Below, piece by piece: positions 22,529 to 33,522 of a DNA stretch of 64,000 nt; position 1 is the stretch's first letter, and each line of letters opens with the position of its first letter. The notes beneath the pieces are model-generated. The model worked only from the letters and a program-made list of their open reading frames with translations, was not told the origin of the DNA and did not search any database. The stretch comes from Ophiosphaerella korrae (lineage: Eukaryota > Ascomycota > Dothideomycetes > Pleosporales > Phaeosphaeriaceae). The stretch is from assembly GCA_028456385.1 (NCBI GenBank), contig JALNQF010000079.1, positions 1-64,000 of the forward strand, written 5' to 3'. The position numbers and the translations under genes are program-made.

Positions 22529-22865
22529 GGCTATATACTTCATTCGCACAGGTTGTCGAAGAGCATTTATGTGTAATAGGAAATCGACGACGGTTTTCTC
22601 CTCGTACGGGGTGAGGTACTATGGGCTTTGGGCTTTCGCTTCTCTCGAGCGTCGTCCGCGGGCAGCATGATGAAAGGCGGAGGGAGGGACACTGCCATGT
22701 GCAGCGAGGGGCAGCATATGTGTTTGGTATGCCTTCGGGAGGGCCTTCGGCCAGTGCTCGACTTGCTTTGTCCATATTAGCTCACCGTAGATGGAAATGC
22801 GAAGAGGGAGTGTGGCTCAGCGAATACAAGCAATCGCTCGCACGAGGCAGTGCCTAGCCATCATA
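22529..22865. other. Gene-free stretch
   Basis: There are short overlapping ORFs on both strands with no motif. Its right edge is the TA before the element at 22866. Confidence 0.35.
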
Positions 22866-23235
22866 CAAGGGGGTGCAGGAAAGGGTGAGTAATGCGTTCG
22901 GTGCGCTCGGGCCATAGAAATCTATATACAATTCAGGAACCAAAGAACGTTTGGAGGCTGCTCAAGTCAAGAGTTTGCAAGAGATGGCCAAAAACAAAGG
23001 AGCAGCTAATAACTGCAATACAGGAAGAATGGGCCAAGGTTGACTCAAGGATATTCAGAAATACCGCTTAAATATGAGAGAACGTTGCGAGGCTGTACCC
23101 CTGGCTGGAGGTGGGTATACACGATACTGAGTTAATCCAAGTTGTATGTAAATTACAGTGTACGTAAGATTCGATAGGATTTCATGGCTCGGGCGCACTA
23201 AACCGCACTACTCACCCTTTCCTGCACCACCCTTG
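22866..23235. mobile_element. MITE with CAAGGG..GTGC terminal inverted repeats, TA target
   Basis: The left end CAAGGGGGTGCAGGAAAGGG and the right end CCCTTTCCTGCACCACCCTTG are inverted copies; similarity continues to about 55 bp (GTGAGTA.TGCG, GTGCGC.CG.GCCAT.). TA flanks the element at 22864-22865 and 23236-23237, as expected for Tc1/mariner insertions. It has no coding capacity. It shares its terminal motif with 33523-33771 and the right end of the transposon at 43473. Confidence 0.82.
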
Positions 23236-23668
23236 TACCTGGCCTGTTTCCGTGATCTAGGGACGCGCTAGGATCTTGAACATGTGCCGAGTCATGGAAC
23301 GTCGTGTGCGCCAAGAATTATCCGTCTTCCTTACTTCGATCAGAGCCGCATGGGCGGTTAGCGTCCCCTCGGCTCGTTTCGGACTGCCAGCTGGATCGCG
23401 TCAGGATATATCCAGCGCCCAGCGCCGCACTGTGTGTCACGCTTTTCTCTCTCTCTCCATACCAATAGCCCCGCAGCCCAATTCTGCTCCTGCCAAAAAT
23501 AATAGGCGCCAACTCGCAACTGGACCTCGGCAGAGGACCCCCATGGTAAAGTCCACACGGTGCGCTGGCACCCCAAGCAGCGCGCGGCTGAAACACATGC
23601 AACCCACTCCCGCCCTTCTTGCACCCACTTCTCGGCTGGCCCGCACAAAAGGGAAGCGCCCGTAAGAC
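23236..23668. other. Probable promoter side of the DUF7924-like gene
   Basis: Overlapping ORFs here (23276-23665 and others) have no motif and disagree in frame with the gene that follows. I regard them as chance ORFs in 5' flanking DNA. Confidence 0.4.
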
Positions 23669-25171
23669 ATGCCTCCTGCACAAAGACGCAGAATCCTGCG
23701 CCCCCAAGGTGCCGATCCTATCCAGACAACTCCCGACTCCGTTCAGCAGGCGGCGACGCCAAGGCGACCTCGAGAAGAAGACCAAGTCCCACCCCCCCTC
23801 GCTTCTCTCGAGCCGTTTCCAAAACGAGTACGGACATCTGCCACTTCACCCAGCACACCAGTTGGGCGGAAGACAATCACAGAGGCTCGGGTTGACTACT
23901 GGAACGAAAACCGAACCTGGCCGACAGAGGAGCAAGAAAACACAATGGCCCATTTTCGAGACCTTGCCCAGCCTGTGCTAGCGAGAAAGAAATCATCAGC
24001 TTCCCTCCGCCGCAAGCGTTCGGATGCTAGCATCAACACCGAAACAGTCTCAACGCGAACACCGAGCGACCAACAACCGCGGGAACAGAAGAGCGCTCCA
24101 TATAGACATTCACGTTACGAAGGCCAACTCAGTGAACGCGGTAGCTTCATGTGTAGATACAAAGGAGGCATCCGCCCCGAAAGCAAAGCCCTTTGCCAAA
24201 GGCTTCTAAATTCGCCACAGTTGCCGCCGAAATATACGTTATTTAAAGATGAACTGTTCGAGGATACTTTGGAATCAATCAAAGGTAGAAACGAGACCAG
24301 AGTGATCCGCGATATCGCCCAGCTTATTGTTCCTCCTGCCGAAATTTTGGCAATCCGCGGCGCAAAGCACCTAAAGACTCTCAGAGAGACTACCAACGCT
24401 GGCTGGAACAACGCTATCCCCTTTTACGGACCACGCCCACAACCAGACTACAGCCTCGGATTCAAGCGAGAAGCTTTTACCTGGGAACAACTACAGAAGC
24501 TTCAGCCCTTTATTGGAAACGAATTAGAAGATTGCTCCTACTTTGCCGCCACGTACGACATGTACTTTCCATTCCTTACTAGCGAAGTGAAATGCGGAGC
24601 ATCTGCGCTTGACATTGCTGATCGGCAGAATGCTCACAGTTAAACCGTTGCATTACGTGGTTTAACAGAGCTCTTCCGGCTTGTCGGTCGGGAGGACGAG
24701 CTTCATCAGGAAATCAACAGCTTTTCAATCTCTCATAGCGATGAGTATGTGAGAGTCTGGGGACATTATGTTGTTATCAATGGGAAAGATTTTACGTTCT
24801 ACCGACATCCAATTGCCAAGTTTGATATTTCGAGGACAGAACAGGGAGATAATCGATGGACGGCATACACTTTAATCCAGAATATCTACGATTTATGGCT
24901 TCCTGAGCACTTTTCAAGGATCTGTTCCGTTATCGACATGCTCCCCGCCGACTTGAATTTCAAAGTCTCCAAAGTCTCCGAATAACCCGAACTTCAAACT
25001 CAGGATCCGGAACTGGCCTCTTCATGCTCAGGACTATCCCAACAGCTTGAAGATTACAGTTTAGCCAATGAAGTGGTAATACAAGATAGTTAGCCAAGTG
25101 TCAATCCAATCACCCCAGACCCCACGATCAACACCGCGTCCAGCAACTCCAAGAAGAAAAAGACAAAGTAA
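23669..25171 (+). pseudogene. DUF7924-like protein (putative PD-(D/E)XK-type) broken by three nonsense codons
   Basis: One frame runs from ATG 23669 to TAA 25169, interrupted only by TAA at 24641, TAA at 24983 and TAG at 25091. The N-terminal third is disordered and basic/proline-rich (PPAQRRRILRPQG). The conserved core has GFKREAFTWEQL, YDMYFPFLTSEVKCGASALDI, ADRQNAHS, VRVWGHYVVINGKDFTFYRHP and SRICSVIDMLPADLNF, landmarks of the fungal family I recall as DUF7924. E-V-K after a beta strand resembles the E-x-K half of PD-(D/E)XK nucleases; that is inference. The C-terminal tail ends in SNSKKKKTK. All three stops would revert to Gln by one base, so this was a single-exon protein of about 500 aa silenced by C-to-T changes. 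Stop-codon readthrough is a remote alternative. Confidence 0.8.
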
Positions 25172-25218
25172 CGACTTGCACTCAATCGACGAGGAGAAAA
25201 AACAAGTGGGTGTATGGC

Positions 25219-25242
25219 TTGAGCTTGAGCTTGAGCTTGAGC
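25219..25242. repeat. TTGAGC x4 microsatellite
   Basis: Four perfect copies of TTGAGC lie just 3' of the DUF7924-like pseudogene. Confidence 0.85.
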
Positions 25243-26974
25243 GCTACGCAGTTAAGCAAGAAGTTTGAGAGTTATAGGGCCCATGTCGGGCTGGCTGGAG
25301 GGTTTTGTTCTCGCGGGTTAACACGATTGACGTAGAGTGCAACGGTTAAGAGCGAGAGCGAGAATTAGTTGACTTACAGAGGAGTTCAATTGCGTTCTCC
25401 TATGAATAGAAACATCCTCCTCGCCTACCTTTGCTATTCCTTCCAGGTGCATTACTAAGTGCTATACTATTAAGTTGCTGCGCTACCAGTTGGCCCAGTT
25501 CTATATCATGTGTGTGTAGACTCTGTAGATTCTGTTTGCGACGTTTTAGGACTGCATTTCGCGATAGTCTTTAGAGCCTCCAAGGTTGAAAAAAATGGAT
25601 GAAGCACATTATTTTGGCGGGGTAGGTAGCCTTTCCCCCATATTGGCTTCGCGCTTCATGCTACCTACCTAGTCTCCAGCTTCCCTATCAAAACCGTGTC
25701 CGATTTATCGCGCGCAACGAATCCGTTCCCCTCGTCTCCACTGTTGCAATGTCTCCCCAATACACCCACCGACTATATTGAGTCTGCTCAGTCCAATGAG
25801 GCTCCACTCCCCCAATGAGTTACGGTACATTGATTATGGAACTGGAGGCCGACTGCATGTTCACAATGGAACGCAACGACAGACCGCTCGAGCTTCTTCT
25901 ACCGGCGGACTCGGTGAAGGGGATCCATTGAGCGACAATATCTCGATCGTATCGGGACCGACGAGCCCGATCCCAGCATCTCCGTTTCGCGTAGACCGAC
26001 TGTTACTGGCCCACAAACATAGAAATCGCTATCGCGCCTCGGACGCTTGGGACTGGTAGTTCGCATCGACATTGCACAGTTAGAGGGCGACTGCACTTCG
26101 AACCGAGTAAGAGAGAGAGATGGATGATGGGAAAATTGGGGGCAATTTGGGTAGCAATTGGTTACGATATATTGCTGCCTTGAGCTTTTTAGCTAAACTG
26201 CACCTCTATCAGCTCTTAACCGTAGCCCAAGATATAAGGGACAGCCCGCGGTAGGTTGACTAATTGCAAGAAGAAAGTATGCTACTAGTAGCAGTGAAGA
26301 ATGCGCGCATCATGCGATACGGGTGCCATTTGACGTTATTATTTTGTAGAATATAAACCTAGTGCACATGCGGAACAGGTCAAGCTATGTCAGCATGCTT
26401 ATTGATGATGTCTTACAGGAATGGGAGGAAGTCACCACTAGATATCGCCACAGTGGACAGGGAGGTGGGCCAAACCGCAGCGGCACAGACCTTGTAAGGT
26501 GGCGAATCTACAAGAGGTGAGGGTGAGCTGGTTGACGGGGAGTTAGTTCAATCGCAAGGCTGCGGGGCTCAACTGCGTCGGCCCAAAGACTTTGCACAGC
26601 CACAAATGTGCCAGCCACAACCCTGCTTTGGAGCTAGTAGCCGCCCTCCGCCAGACTACACTATGTGACGGAAAACACGAGCTTCGCTACCCGAGCCCTC
26701 GGTGCCCCGAGGCTTGAGATGGAGCGGAGAGCTTCCGAGTTGAGGCTGATTTGCTCTAGCGAGCAGCTCCAATATACGAGTTTCCTGCAACACCCCACCC
26801 TTTGATAAGTAGCGTAGCTGCTCATCTAAGCTGAGCTCAGCAGAGCTCCAAAAAATCTAATGTAAATTGTTGTCTCACCGCTGCGTAGCTTGTGCGCTCG
26901 CACCCGCCCTTTCCTTGGCGCGGGAGGCCTCTGCAAGAAACTTGGAAGGCGCCCTAAAAAGATCTTAGTGCCTG
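25243..26974. other. 1.7-kb stretch without a supported gene
   Basis: A 93-codon ORF at 25778-26059 has no motif. The remainder has only short ORFs, no terminal repeats I could pair, and an AG-rich tract near 26108. Nothing is called. Confidence 0.45.
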
Positions 26975-27855
26975 CGCCCCACGCCCACCTCTGCTACGTT
27001 TGCGCTTATTCCCGCGCCCGCGCCTACTCCCGCTCCTGCGCCTGCGCCCCCGCCCCTCGTCTCTTCGCTGGCGCCGCCGCTGCTATTGGCGCTGCCCCTA
27101 GGGCCTACCCCTCCCCCGCTATCGCCGTCGCCTGCCCCGCTAAGGGGCACCCCTAGGCGTAACATGTTCCAGCCACTATCCCGCCAAAGAGAAGTAGAGA
27201 GAGCGGCAACTGAAGCAGCAGCTGGAACTCTTTAGTCTATGTGTACAGAGTAGCAATTGTAACTAGGTTGAGAGAATAAACACGATTTCCAGATAGGTGG
27301 CCGATTTCTAAGGGGTGGCTCGAAACCCTGTTGGCTAGCTTAGGTGGGGCAGCGCAAAGTGGCTGAGCGAACTCTTAGTCAAGCTAGAACTATATTAGGT
27401 AAGGGCCAGTTTATCGAGTTGAGCTTGGATTTCATCAAGAGGTATTTCGTATATCACCTAGTGCTAGGCTGGCAAATGGGTCGGGGTTGGGTTAGATTAT
27501 GTCAGACCCCGACCACTACCCAACCCTCCTAACCCAACCCATTTACCAGCCTAGTAGTAGTGCGCGCTACTCCTATTTATATTGTAATACTCTCTATTAG
27601 AGTGTCTAGCAAGTGCGCTCCTTATACATACTAGATACGACTCTGCTCGGAGAGCGCTATGCTTATGCCTAGGGGTGTTCCTTAGCGGCGCAGGCGACGG
27701 CGGTAGCAGGGGAGGGGTAGGTCCTAGGGGCAGCGCCAACAGTAGCCGCGACGACAGCGAAGACGAGGGTGGGGGCGCGGGCGTAGGAATGGGAGTAGGC
27801 GCGGGCGCGGGAATAAGCGCAAGCCAGCGTCGGCGCAGGCGAGGGTGGCAGCAAT
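26975..27855. repeat. GC-rich inverted repeat pair around a palindromic core
   Basis: About 170 bp at 26990-27165 (TTATTCCCGCGCCCGCGCC ... CCTACCCCTCCCC) recurs inverted at about 27661-27845 with perhaps 85% identity by eye. Between them, 27460-27556 is an imperfect palindrome (CTAGGCTGGCAAATGGGT ... ACCCATTTACCAGCCTAG). Both arms translate to similar Pro/Ala- or Gly-rich peptides, so the repeat may once have been coding. A related GC-rich piece is at 50680-50770. It could be a foldback transposon or a tail-to-tail duplication. Confidence 0.6.
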
Positions 27856-28376
27856 TTTGGCTTTAGACTATTACACGTTAGCAAACATTTACAAAGAGCA
27901 AGGCATAAGCGCAGCAAGGGCGCCACAATAAGAGCAGCTATCCTAATATGTACAAGGCGTGGCATAATATTATTTCTACAGAAGGAGCTAAGCGCGAGAG
28001 CTGAACCCCTCAGTGCTAGAGAAAGCTGTTCGGCTGCCTGGATAGTTCATGCGACAAAGCTCATTGGGAATATCAATCTTGGAACAAACATATGCGTCCA
28101 TGGTAAGATTCTCTTTTGAGAGTGAATGTCAGATTTAATGTTTTCGCAATCATCATGCTCTAGGGTTCATTAAGAGCTCCTGGAATGAAGGCTTGCATAC
28201 AGGTCAGGGCTCGTGTCGCTCGCTTATAGGACTGCAACGAAGCGTTGCTGTCACACTGCATAAGTGGCGTGTGGGAATCGATCAACCAACTACAGTCCTA
28301 AGTCAAGTGTTGCGAGGGGTACATCAGACGCTCCTCCCTTTCCCAGCTAATGATCAGTCTCAATCCCAAGACAGCC

Positions 28377-29424
28377 ATGGCCGCCGAAAACTTCATCCAT
28401 GATCTTTCAGAGTAAGTTCGTCCTTTCGAGGCTTCTCAAGATAAGAAGAGGGCGGTTACAACCGCACTCTTATCGTTAACATGCCTGCTCCTTGATTGAA
28501 GTCTCTAGTACTAATTACTACTGCTGCTAATACATCGGAGATATCTATTCGCTGGTAATTTGTCAGATCTCACCTTGAACTTTGGCGAGAAGAGCTGGCA
28601 GATCCACAAAGCTCTCGCATGCTGTCATTCTATATGGTTTCAGAAGGCTGTCAATATCGGCTTCGAAGCAAGTAGTTTAAGTCCATAAGACCTGAGCCTT
28701 GGCTAACGTTGTATTGTAGGAGTCGAAGAGCGGAGTGATCACGTTAAACGATGATCCCGAATTCGCTGATGCCATTGACTGCATGGTGTCGTATTTCTAC
28801 AAGGCCGGCTACAACGTCTCTCAATACGACACACCCGAATCCCTCCTTCATGCAAAAGTTGCTACTATCGCTGACAAGTACGACTGCGCATCGCTTTACA
28901 AACTTGCAAGAACTTCATTCGCGGATACTATAAACGTCGTCGAGAGCAATGACTGGGTCACCGTTGCTACCTTCATCTACGACCACACGATAACAGGTTT
29001 GCCAGCTCATGAGGAGCTGCGGGGTCTGGCTGCCGCTGCCATTACAAATCGCCCTAATGTGTTGAAGGTGATCCTTCAACTGGAAAGCACAGCAGAACTC
29101 CTCCGTTCAAACGCGGATTTGGCGACCGATCTTCTACTCAGTGAGCCGTATATGCCTAAGATAAGGGACGTTGCGAAGTGCATTTTCACATGTGGCAAAT
29201 GTCAATATGCCCATGTGGGATCCCGCGATTGCGTGTACGTGGCGTCTCAAAACAGCTTCCTTGACGAGGGAACTTGCCCACAGTGCGGGACTCAGACTGG
29301 AGTAGTGTCCAAACGACATTCGTACAAAGTTGGGCTGTTTGGGTTGTTCTCCTGTCCTTCGTGTGATGGACTTCATACGACGGAGCCTGTGCCTCAGCCC
29401 TTGACAGAGGATGCGAGCGATTGA
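28377..29424 (+). CDS. BTB/POZ-domain protein, three exons
   Basis: Exons 28377-28411, 28541-28667 and 28720-29424 join to 288 aa. The N-terminal BTB fold reads LFAGNLSDLTLNFGEKSWQI, HKALACCHSIWFQKAV and then ITLNDDPEFADAIDCMVSYFY, the usual order in fungal BTB proteins, which often act as adaptors for Cul3 ligases. The C-terminal part has CGKC (near 29190) and CPQCG, CPSC (near 29280-29360), a possible zinc-binding region. The second intron (28668-28719) appears to use a GC donor (GCAAGT) with a GGCTAAC branch and TGTAG acceptor; GT alternatives nearby break the frame. The gene at 44083-44979 has the same exon pattern. Confidence 0.85.
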
Positions 29425-29902
29425 AGTAAACAGGCAACGCGTATTTTCTAATGCCATCCACATCGGCGCATCAATGTGATTGCCCAACCCGCTCATGAAA
29501 TCTCCGTTTACGTGGATACCCACCCGTGAGGGTATTTACGATGGACTCTTAAGAAGCTAACCCACAGTAGCGCGCGTGCGCTGCTTCTGCCGGCGCATCG
29601 TGCAGTACTTTGAGTCCGATGTCATCGTCGGTCACTAACCAAACCTACACTGAGTCAGCCTTGGCACCCTGAATCTCCGCGCGCTACATGCCATGATTGC
29701 TCCCCCAACGTTCTACCCAGCGTGGGTGTTCAAACTAGAAGTGGCAAGGCTTGGAAGGAACTAAGGACGACAGCTGTATATCCCAGGCTGAGACTACTGT
29801 GCGCTCTGCCTGCTCGGTTAGCCTGCAGCGAGGCTGTAGCCGAGCAACTGAGGTGGGCGAGCGGTTTATATCTTGGGCGCGACCTCAACCACAGACCAAG
29901 GC
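29425..29902. other. Gene-free stretch
   Basis: This is the BTB 3' region and sequence upstream of the patatin remnant. Short ORFs lack motifs. Confidence 0.35.
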
Positions 29903-30476
29903 ATGGAGCAAGCGACGGCGATCAAGCATGGCGGAGAGCCAAACCCTCTCGATACCACAGGACTCTGTCTGCTCTCTCTCCATGGTGGCGGCGTGCGCGG
30001 GCTTTCGACGCTTTACATCTTGAAGAGCATCATGGACAGACTGAACCGCGAGCTGAAGAAGGATCCTCCAGCCGCGATTCGATTCCGCTACCCTGGAGAC
30101 CACGACTCAAAAGGTGATGACGCGAGGCGGTGCGCCCGAGACTGTCTTATTCAATGACGGGATTGAGCGCGGGTGTAGAACGTAAGTAGCCTTCATCTTA
30201 TGTCAGGAGGCCGGACTCCAACAAGAATAGCTTCGTGTGCTCTATTGATTGCGGTACAAAGAACATGGTCCGTCTCCGAAGCTACAGCCTCCTTGATGAG
30301 CTAAACATCCGCGCAACCATTTGCGAGGCTGCCCTTGCGACGTCTGCTGCCACGACCTTTTTTTTGGGCCGGTCAGCGTTGGAGACCGCACCTTTGCTGA
30401 CGGCGGCTTTGGCGTGAACAATCCTGTGGACGACATGGAAGAAAAGCAGCCTGCTCTGTTCTTTCCTTTCTGTTGA
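29903..30476 (+). pseudogene. Patatin-like phospholipase remnant lacking its catalytic centre
   Basis: The N-terminal piece from ATG 29903 has GLCLLSLHGGGVRGLSTLYI, with the patatin oxyanion-hole motif GGGVRG. It then passes, with a frame change near 30110, to VMTRGGAPETVLFND and ERGCRT. A GTAAGT..ATAG intron (about 30181-30227) follows, then FVCSIDCGTKNMVRLRSYSL and ATSAATTFF. A second frame change leads to VSVGDRTFADGGFGVNNP, which holds the DGG of the catalytic dyad. The expected GTSTGG nucleophile segment and roughly 100 residues around it are missing, so an internal deletion plus frameshifts killed the gene. Patatin domains often form N-terminal effectors of fungal NLRs, so this may be the head of a lost receptor. 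Confidence 0.75.
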
Positions 30477-30639
30477 TCTATTTCCCAGTCTATACAATCG
30501 TCTCTACGCGGTTGCGACTCAATGGTGGAGAGCTGTTATCTCGAGTTTCGTGGTTTTGCTAATGTATCGGCTCTACGCAGTCCAGTCATGACGCGACGAG
30601 CCATCACACTGGCGATAGCCGTTATTCATATGGTTGCCG

Positions 30640-30910
30640 AATCAGACCTCATTCTCCGGCCTGCGCTGGCGCGTTGCGGCTCTCCAGGGTGCGCCGCAGT
30701 TGAGCTGATGCGTCGGCAGGTGTACTCGCAATCTGCTGGTTGGCTCATGGCGCGCACGCTAGCATCGAGATGGCGATCGATCGTCATCTGTGATGGAGCA
30801 AAAGGTAGAGTCCGAACCCTAATGTTCTGCCCACTTGAACGGTATTTGTACCACGACATCATCTGAATCTTATGAGCCAACTCGTGAGCTTGTGAGCTCA
30901 AATCTGATAT
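30640..30910 (-). repeat. Dispersed MITE-like repeat, copy D
   Basis: On the minus strand it starts ATCAGATTTGAGCTCAC and contains GATGGCGATCGATC, GAGCCAACCAGCAGATT and CAACTGCGGCGCACC in the order of copy A. It lacks the other end and is therefore partial. It lies directly upstream of the small ORF at 30970. Confidence 0.6.
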
Positions 30911-30969
30911 TACCCTAGCATTGTCTCTGCAACTCATCTTCCCAATTGTAAAACCACAAGACCACAATC

Positions 30970-31287
30970 ATGGCATACCAGATCAAATACACTTCCACTC
31001 CGATCACAACTGGGAGTAGCTCATCCAGTAATGCCCCAGGAGGGAACGCCCCAAACTACGATGGAAACGCCCCAACAACCACTACTTCCGCGAGTGTGAG
31101 CGCTGCATCTACCAATATCATCCATATTGTTCTGCTTGACGGTGGTGTGGGCCGGGCGCATTTCGAAAATAAGTCTTCCACATTCACGAAGATGCGCATC
31201 ACCATTCACACCACCGGTGCGTTGTCAAATTCTCCCCGCACTAATAATCATGTCAGCGCTGCGACGAGTAAGCCATCTCTGCGTTGA
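30970..31287 (+). CDS. Small Ser/Thr/Asn-rich hypothetical protein
   Basis: A 105-codon ORF with ATG start lies between copy D and the MITE at 31371. It has a low-complexity segment (TTGSSSSSNAPGGNAP) and a compact hydrophobic segment IIHIVLLDGGVG, but no signal peptide and no family I recognise. Pyrimidine-rich DNA and an ACCACAATC context precede the ATG. It could be real or a chance ORF. Confidence 0.3.
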   Translation: MAYQIKYTSTPITTGSSSSSNAPGGNAPNYDGNAPTTTTSASVSAASTNIIHIVLLDGGVGRAHFENKSSTFTKMRITIHTTGALSNSPRTNNHVSAATSKPSLR

Positions 31288-31370
31288 TTGGCTTACTTAG
31301 CTAGGTTAAGATAGTAAGTTGGTTGTGGCACTGCTTTGCTCAGTTCGGTTGAGGCAGTGAGACTCTTAAT

Positions 31371-31570
31371 TGTCAGATTTGATGGTTACTCGATGATGGA
31401 TGTGAGCCATAGGCTTGATTGAAAGTATGTGATAATTGTACGTGATAACCGAGTCACTGATTGATCGCAAATGATTGATGACATTGATTGTATTGTATTG
31501 AGCGAACTCGAGCGGGAATTGAGTAGATTGATGGCTCACATCCATCACCGAGTAACCATCAAATCCGACA
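31371..31570. mobile_element. 200-bp MITE with about 40-bp terminal inverted repeats
   Basis: TGTCAGATTTGATGGTTACT at the left is matched, inverted, by AGTAACCATCAAATCCGACA at the right; the arms pair over about 41 bp with three or four mismatches. The interior holds GTGATAATTGTACGTGATAA, found also in copy B. It has no coding capacity. It appears to be a short derivative of the TGTCAGAT family. Confidence 0.8.
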
Positions 31571-32571
31571 CCTCCCTTTGGCAAGACCCTATTGCGATAA
31601 AACTATACCAAGAAGCGGGTGTGCAACCCGACTCTGAATTGTGATTCAGCAGCGCCGCTGGTTGCCACATGCGTGCGCCGCGAGCCGAATTGCCAATCCT
31701 TCTTATGTAAGTTTCTGCACAGATATGAACATCAAAAATTGGCCGCGACCACTGTAAGCACTGATGCACACCCATTTCACTCTGATGGCTTAGCTAATGG
31801 CTTGGAGTCTAACTAGCCTTCAAGTACATCGTGCGGCTCCACGGCATCGCTCGGTTGCATTTTCGTGGTTGCGAGAACGTCCTCCATAGCTACCTCTGCT
31901 CATCCGTTTCGATGACAAAAATATAGTGTGAAATTTGCTTCCACCGCCTTAAGAAAATATCTCTCGTCACCTACTTCCTCTTTCTTTATTTTAGCAAGCT
32001 CTTCCGTACCAATACAATTCCATTTTTCGAACTATAAATGCCTTAGGGTCCGCAAAGACGGACTGAGCATAACAAAGCAAAGAGCGGTAATAAAACAAGT
32101 TGACATGCAAGAAGCTTAGGTGAAATTACGCCAACAACGGGACCGGTCACTCTCGATTTTCGCATCCCATATGAGGAGCTGTTTGGGCCCAATTTCAGCC
32201 TCTCTTCGCGTTGGTCAGGAATGATCATATTAACTCATAGCGAGCTCGCACCTGACTCGGAATTAATCATGTCAGCCACATACTGTTTTACTGCGGCCTT
32301 GATGTTGATGATGGTCTTTCACCCTCGAGGCAGCTACCTCGCGATTCACGTGCACATGTCGGCCCAACGGACAACAATTTCGTGAAAAGTCTCGTGAGCG
32401 CAAAAACTTGATTCTCCGCAGGTGTCTTACTTATCTTCTCCTATTCATAGCAAAGCCAAGTTCTCTTTTAACGCATACAGCCGTTCAATCATTCATTGAT
32501 TTACTGATCGAGCAGCCCACGATATTACGAGCAACCCAAAGGCCGATATTGCCATGGTCGATACGGGTACT
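31571..32571. other. 1-kb stretch without a supported gene
   Basis: There are 60-65 codon ORFs only. One (31928-32119) has a hydrophobic middle but no convincing signal peptide or family. Nothing is called. Confidence 0.4.
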
Positions 32572-33210
32572 TTAGGGACGATTACTTACGGACCGAACAG
32601 CTGAAGATTGGGTTAGCAATGAAAACATATCGAGGAGAGATGACATGCCGTTGATGCTCATAGCGACTTTATCCGCGCTTGAATACATGTTTTGCCAACA
32701 ACCTGTAACGATATCCCCAATAGGCCCTAGGTTTTTTGTTTCGGAATACTTTGACTCTCTAAAGAATTCCGTAATGTCCTTGTCCGTGCTCCCATTATAA
32801 GGAGCCCGGCCGCACATTACCTCAAAGGTAGTAAATCCGAGAGCGAATATTTCTGTCTGCTTCGACAAAAATGACAGAAGTTACAGCGACAAGACGAGGA
32901 GAGCCACCTAAAGACGGACCCGCGAAGCCGGCGACCCTCGCGTTTAGGTTGCTGTCCAAAAATATATTCCTTGTCTCTAGATCTCTATAAATAATACAGC
33001 TTGAATAAATATAGGCTAGCGTATCGGCTATTTGCTGACACTAGTAAAGTCGTTGTTCTAAGGAGAGATTCCTTCCATGATGCTCGTTGTGTTCGTCGAG
33101 GTGAGGGAACTTTACTACCGTATCTATAGCAAGGTCGAGGCAGACTACACCAAAATTCCCCTACTCAACCAAATCTTGTCGACTGAAGCCTGTTGGCCAC
33201 GCAATATGAC
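32572..33210 (-). pseudogene. Protein kinase remnant
   Basis: On the minus strand, DLVE*GNFGVVCLDLAIDTV gives a glycine-loop-like start. After a second stop follow CQQIADTLAYIYSS, the catalytic loop IIYRDLETRNIFLD (YRD for HRD) and VAGFAGPSLGG, where GFAG replaces the DFG motif. A one-base frameshift near 32870 leads to SKQTEIFALGFTTFEVMCGR and APYNGSTDKDI, the C-lobe. Both internal stops are TAG. The metal-binding Asp is Gly, so even restored it would be atypical. It resembles the tyrosine-kinase-like families common in fungal accessory regions. Confidence 0.75.
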
Positions 33211-33522
33211 TCATCTCTAGAGATTCTTAAGCGGTCAGAATGGTTTGGGAGACGGAAGGATTCAAGCGGTGGTTGTAGATGCTAATTCAAGCATGCGGCT
33301 ATGTTCGAAATCTTTAGCCATCATCTGAAAAGTCGGTCAATAGAGCCATGATATACCTCACCGTGATCCTTGTATAAATGTCTTGTGCGTGCGCTGAGTA
33401 AAGAGAAGCTCACGGTAGTGCGTCGTCGCAGTCCATCCCTCCGAGTGCAAAAAGGCGCTAGTCCCCTGCCAAGCTTGAGCACGAGCGCACATTGACTGCT
33501 TGTGGGAGGAACCGATAGGCTA

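Noticed and set aside
26890..27965. Pro/Ala-rich ORFs on both strands
   Set aside because: GC-rich repeat keeps many frames open; no evidence that any is translated.
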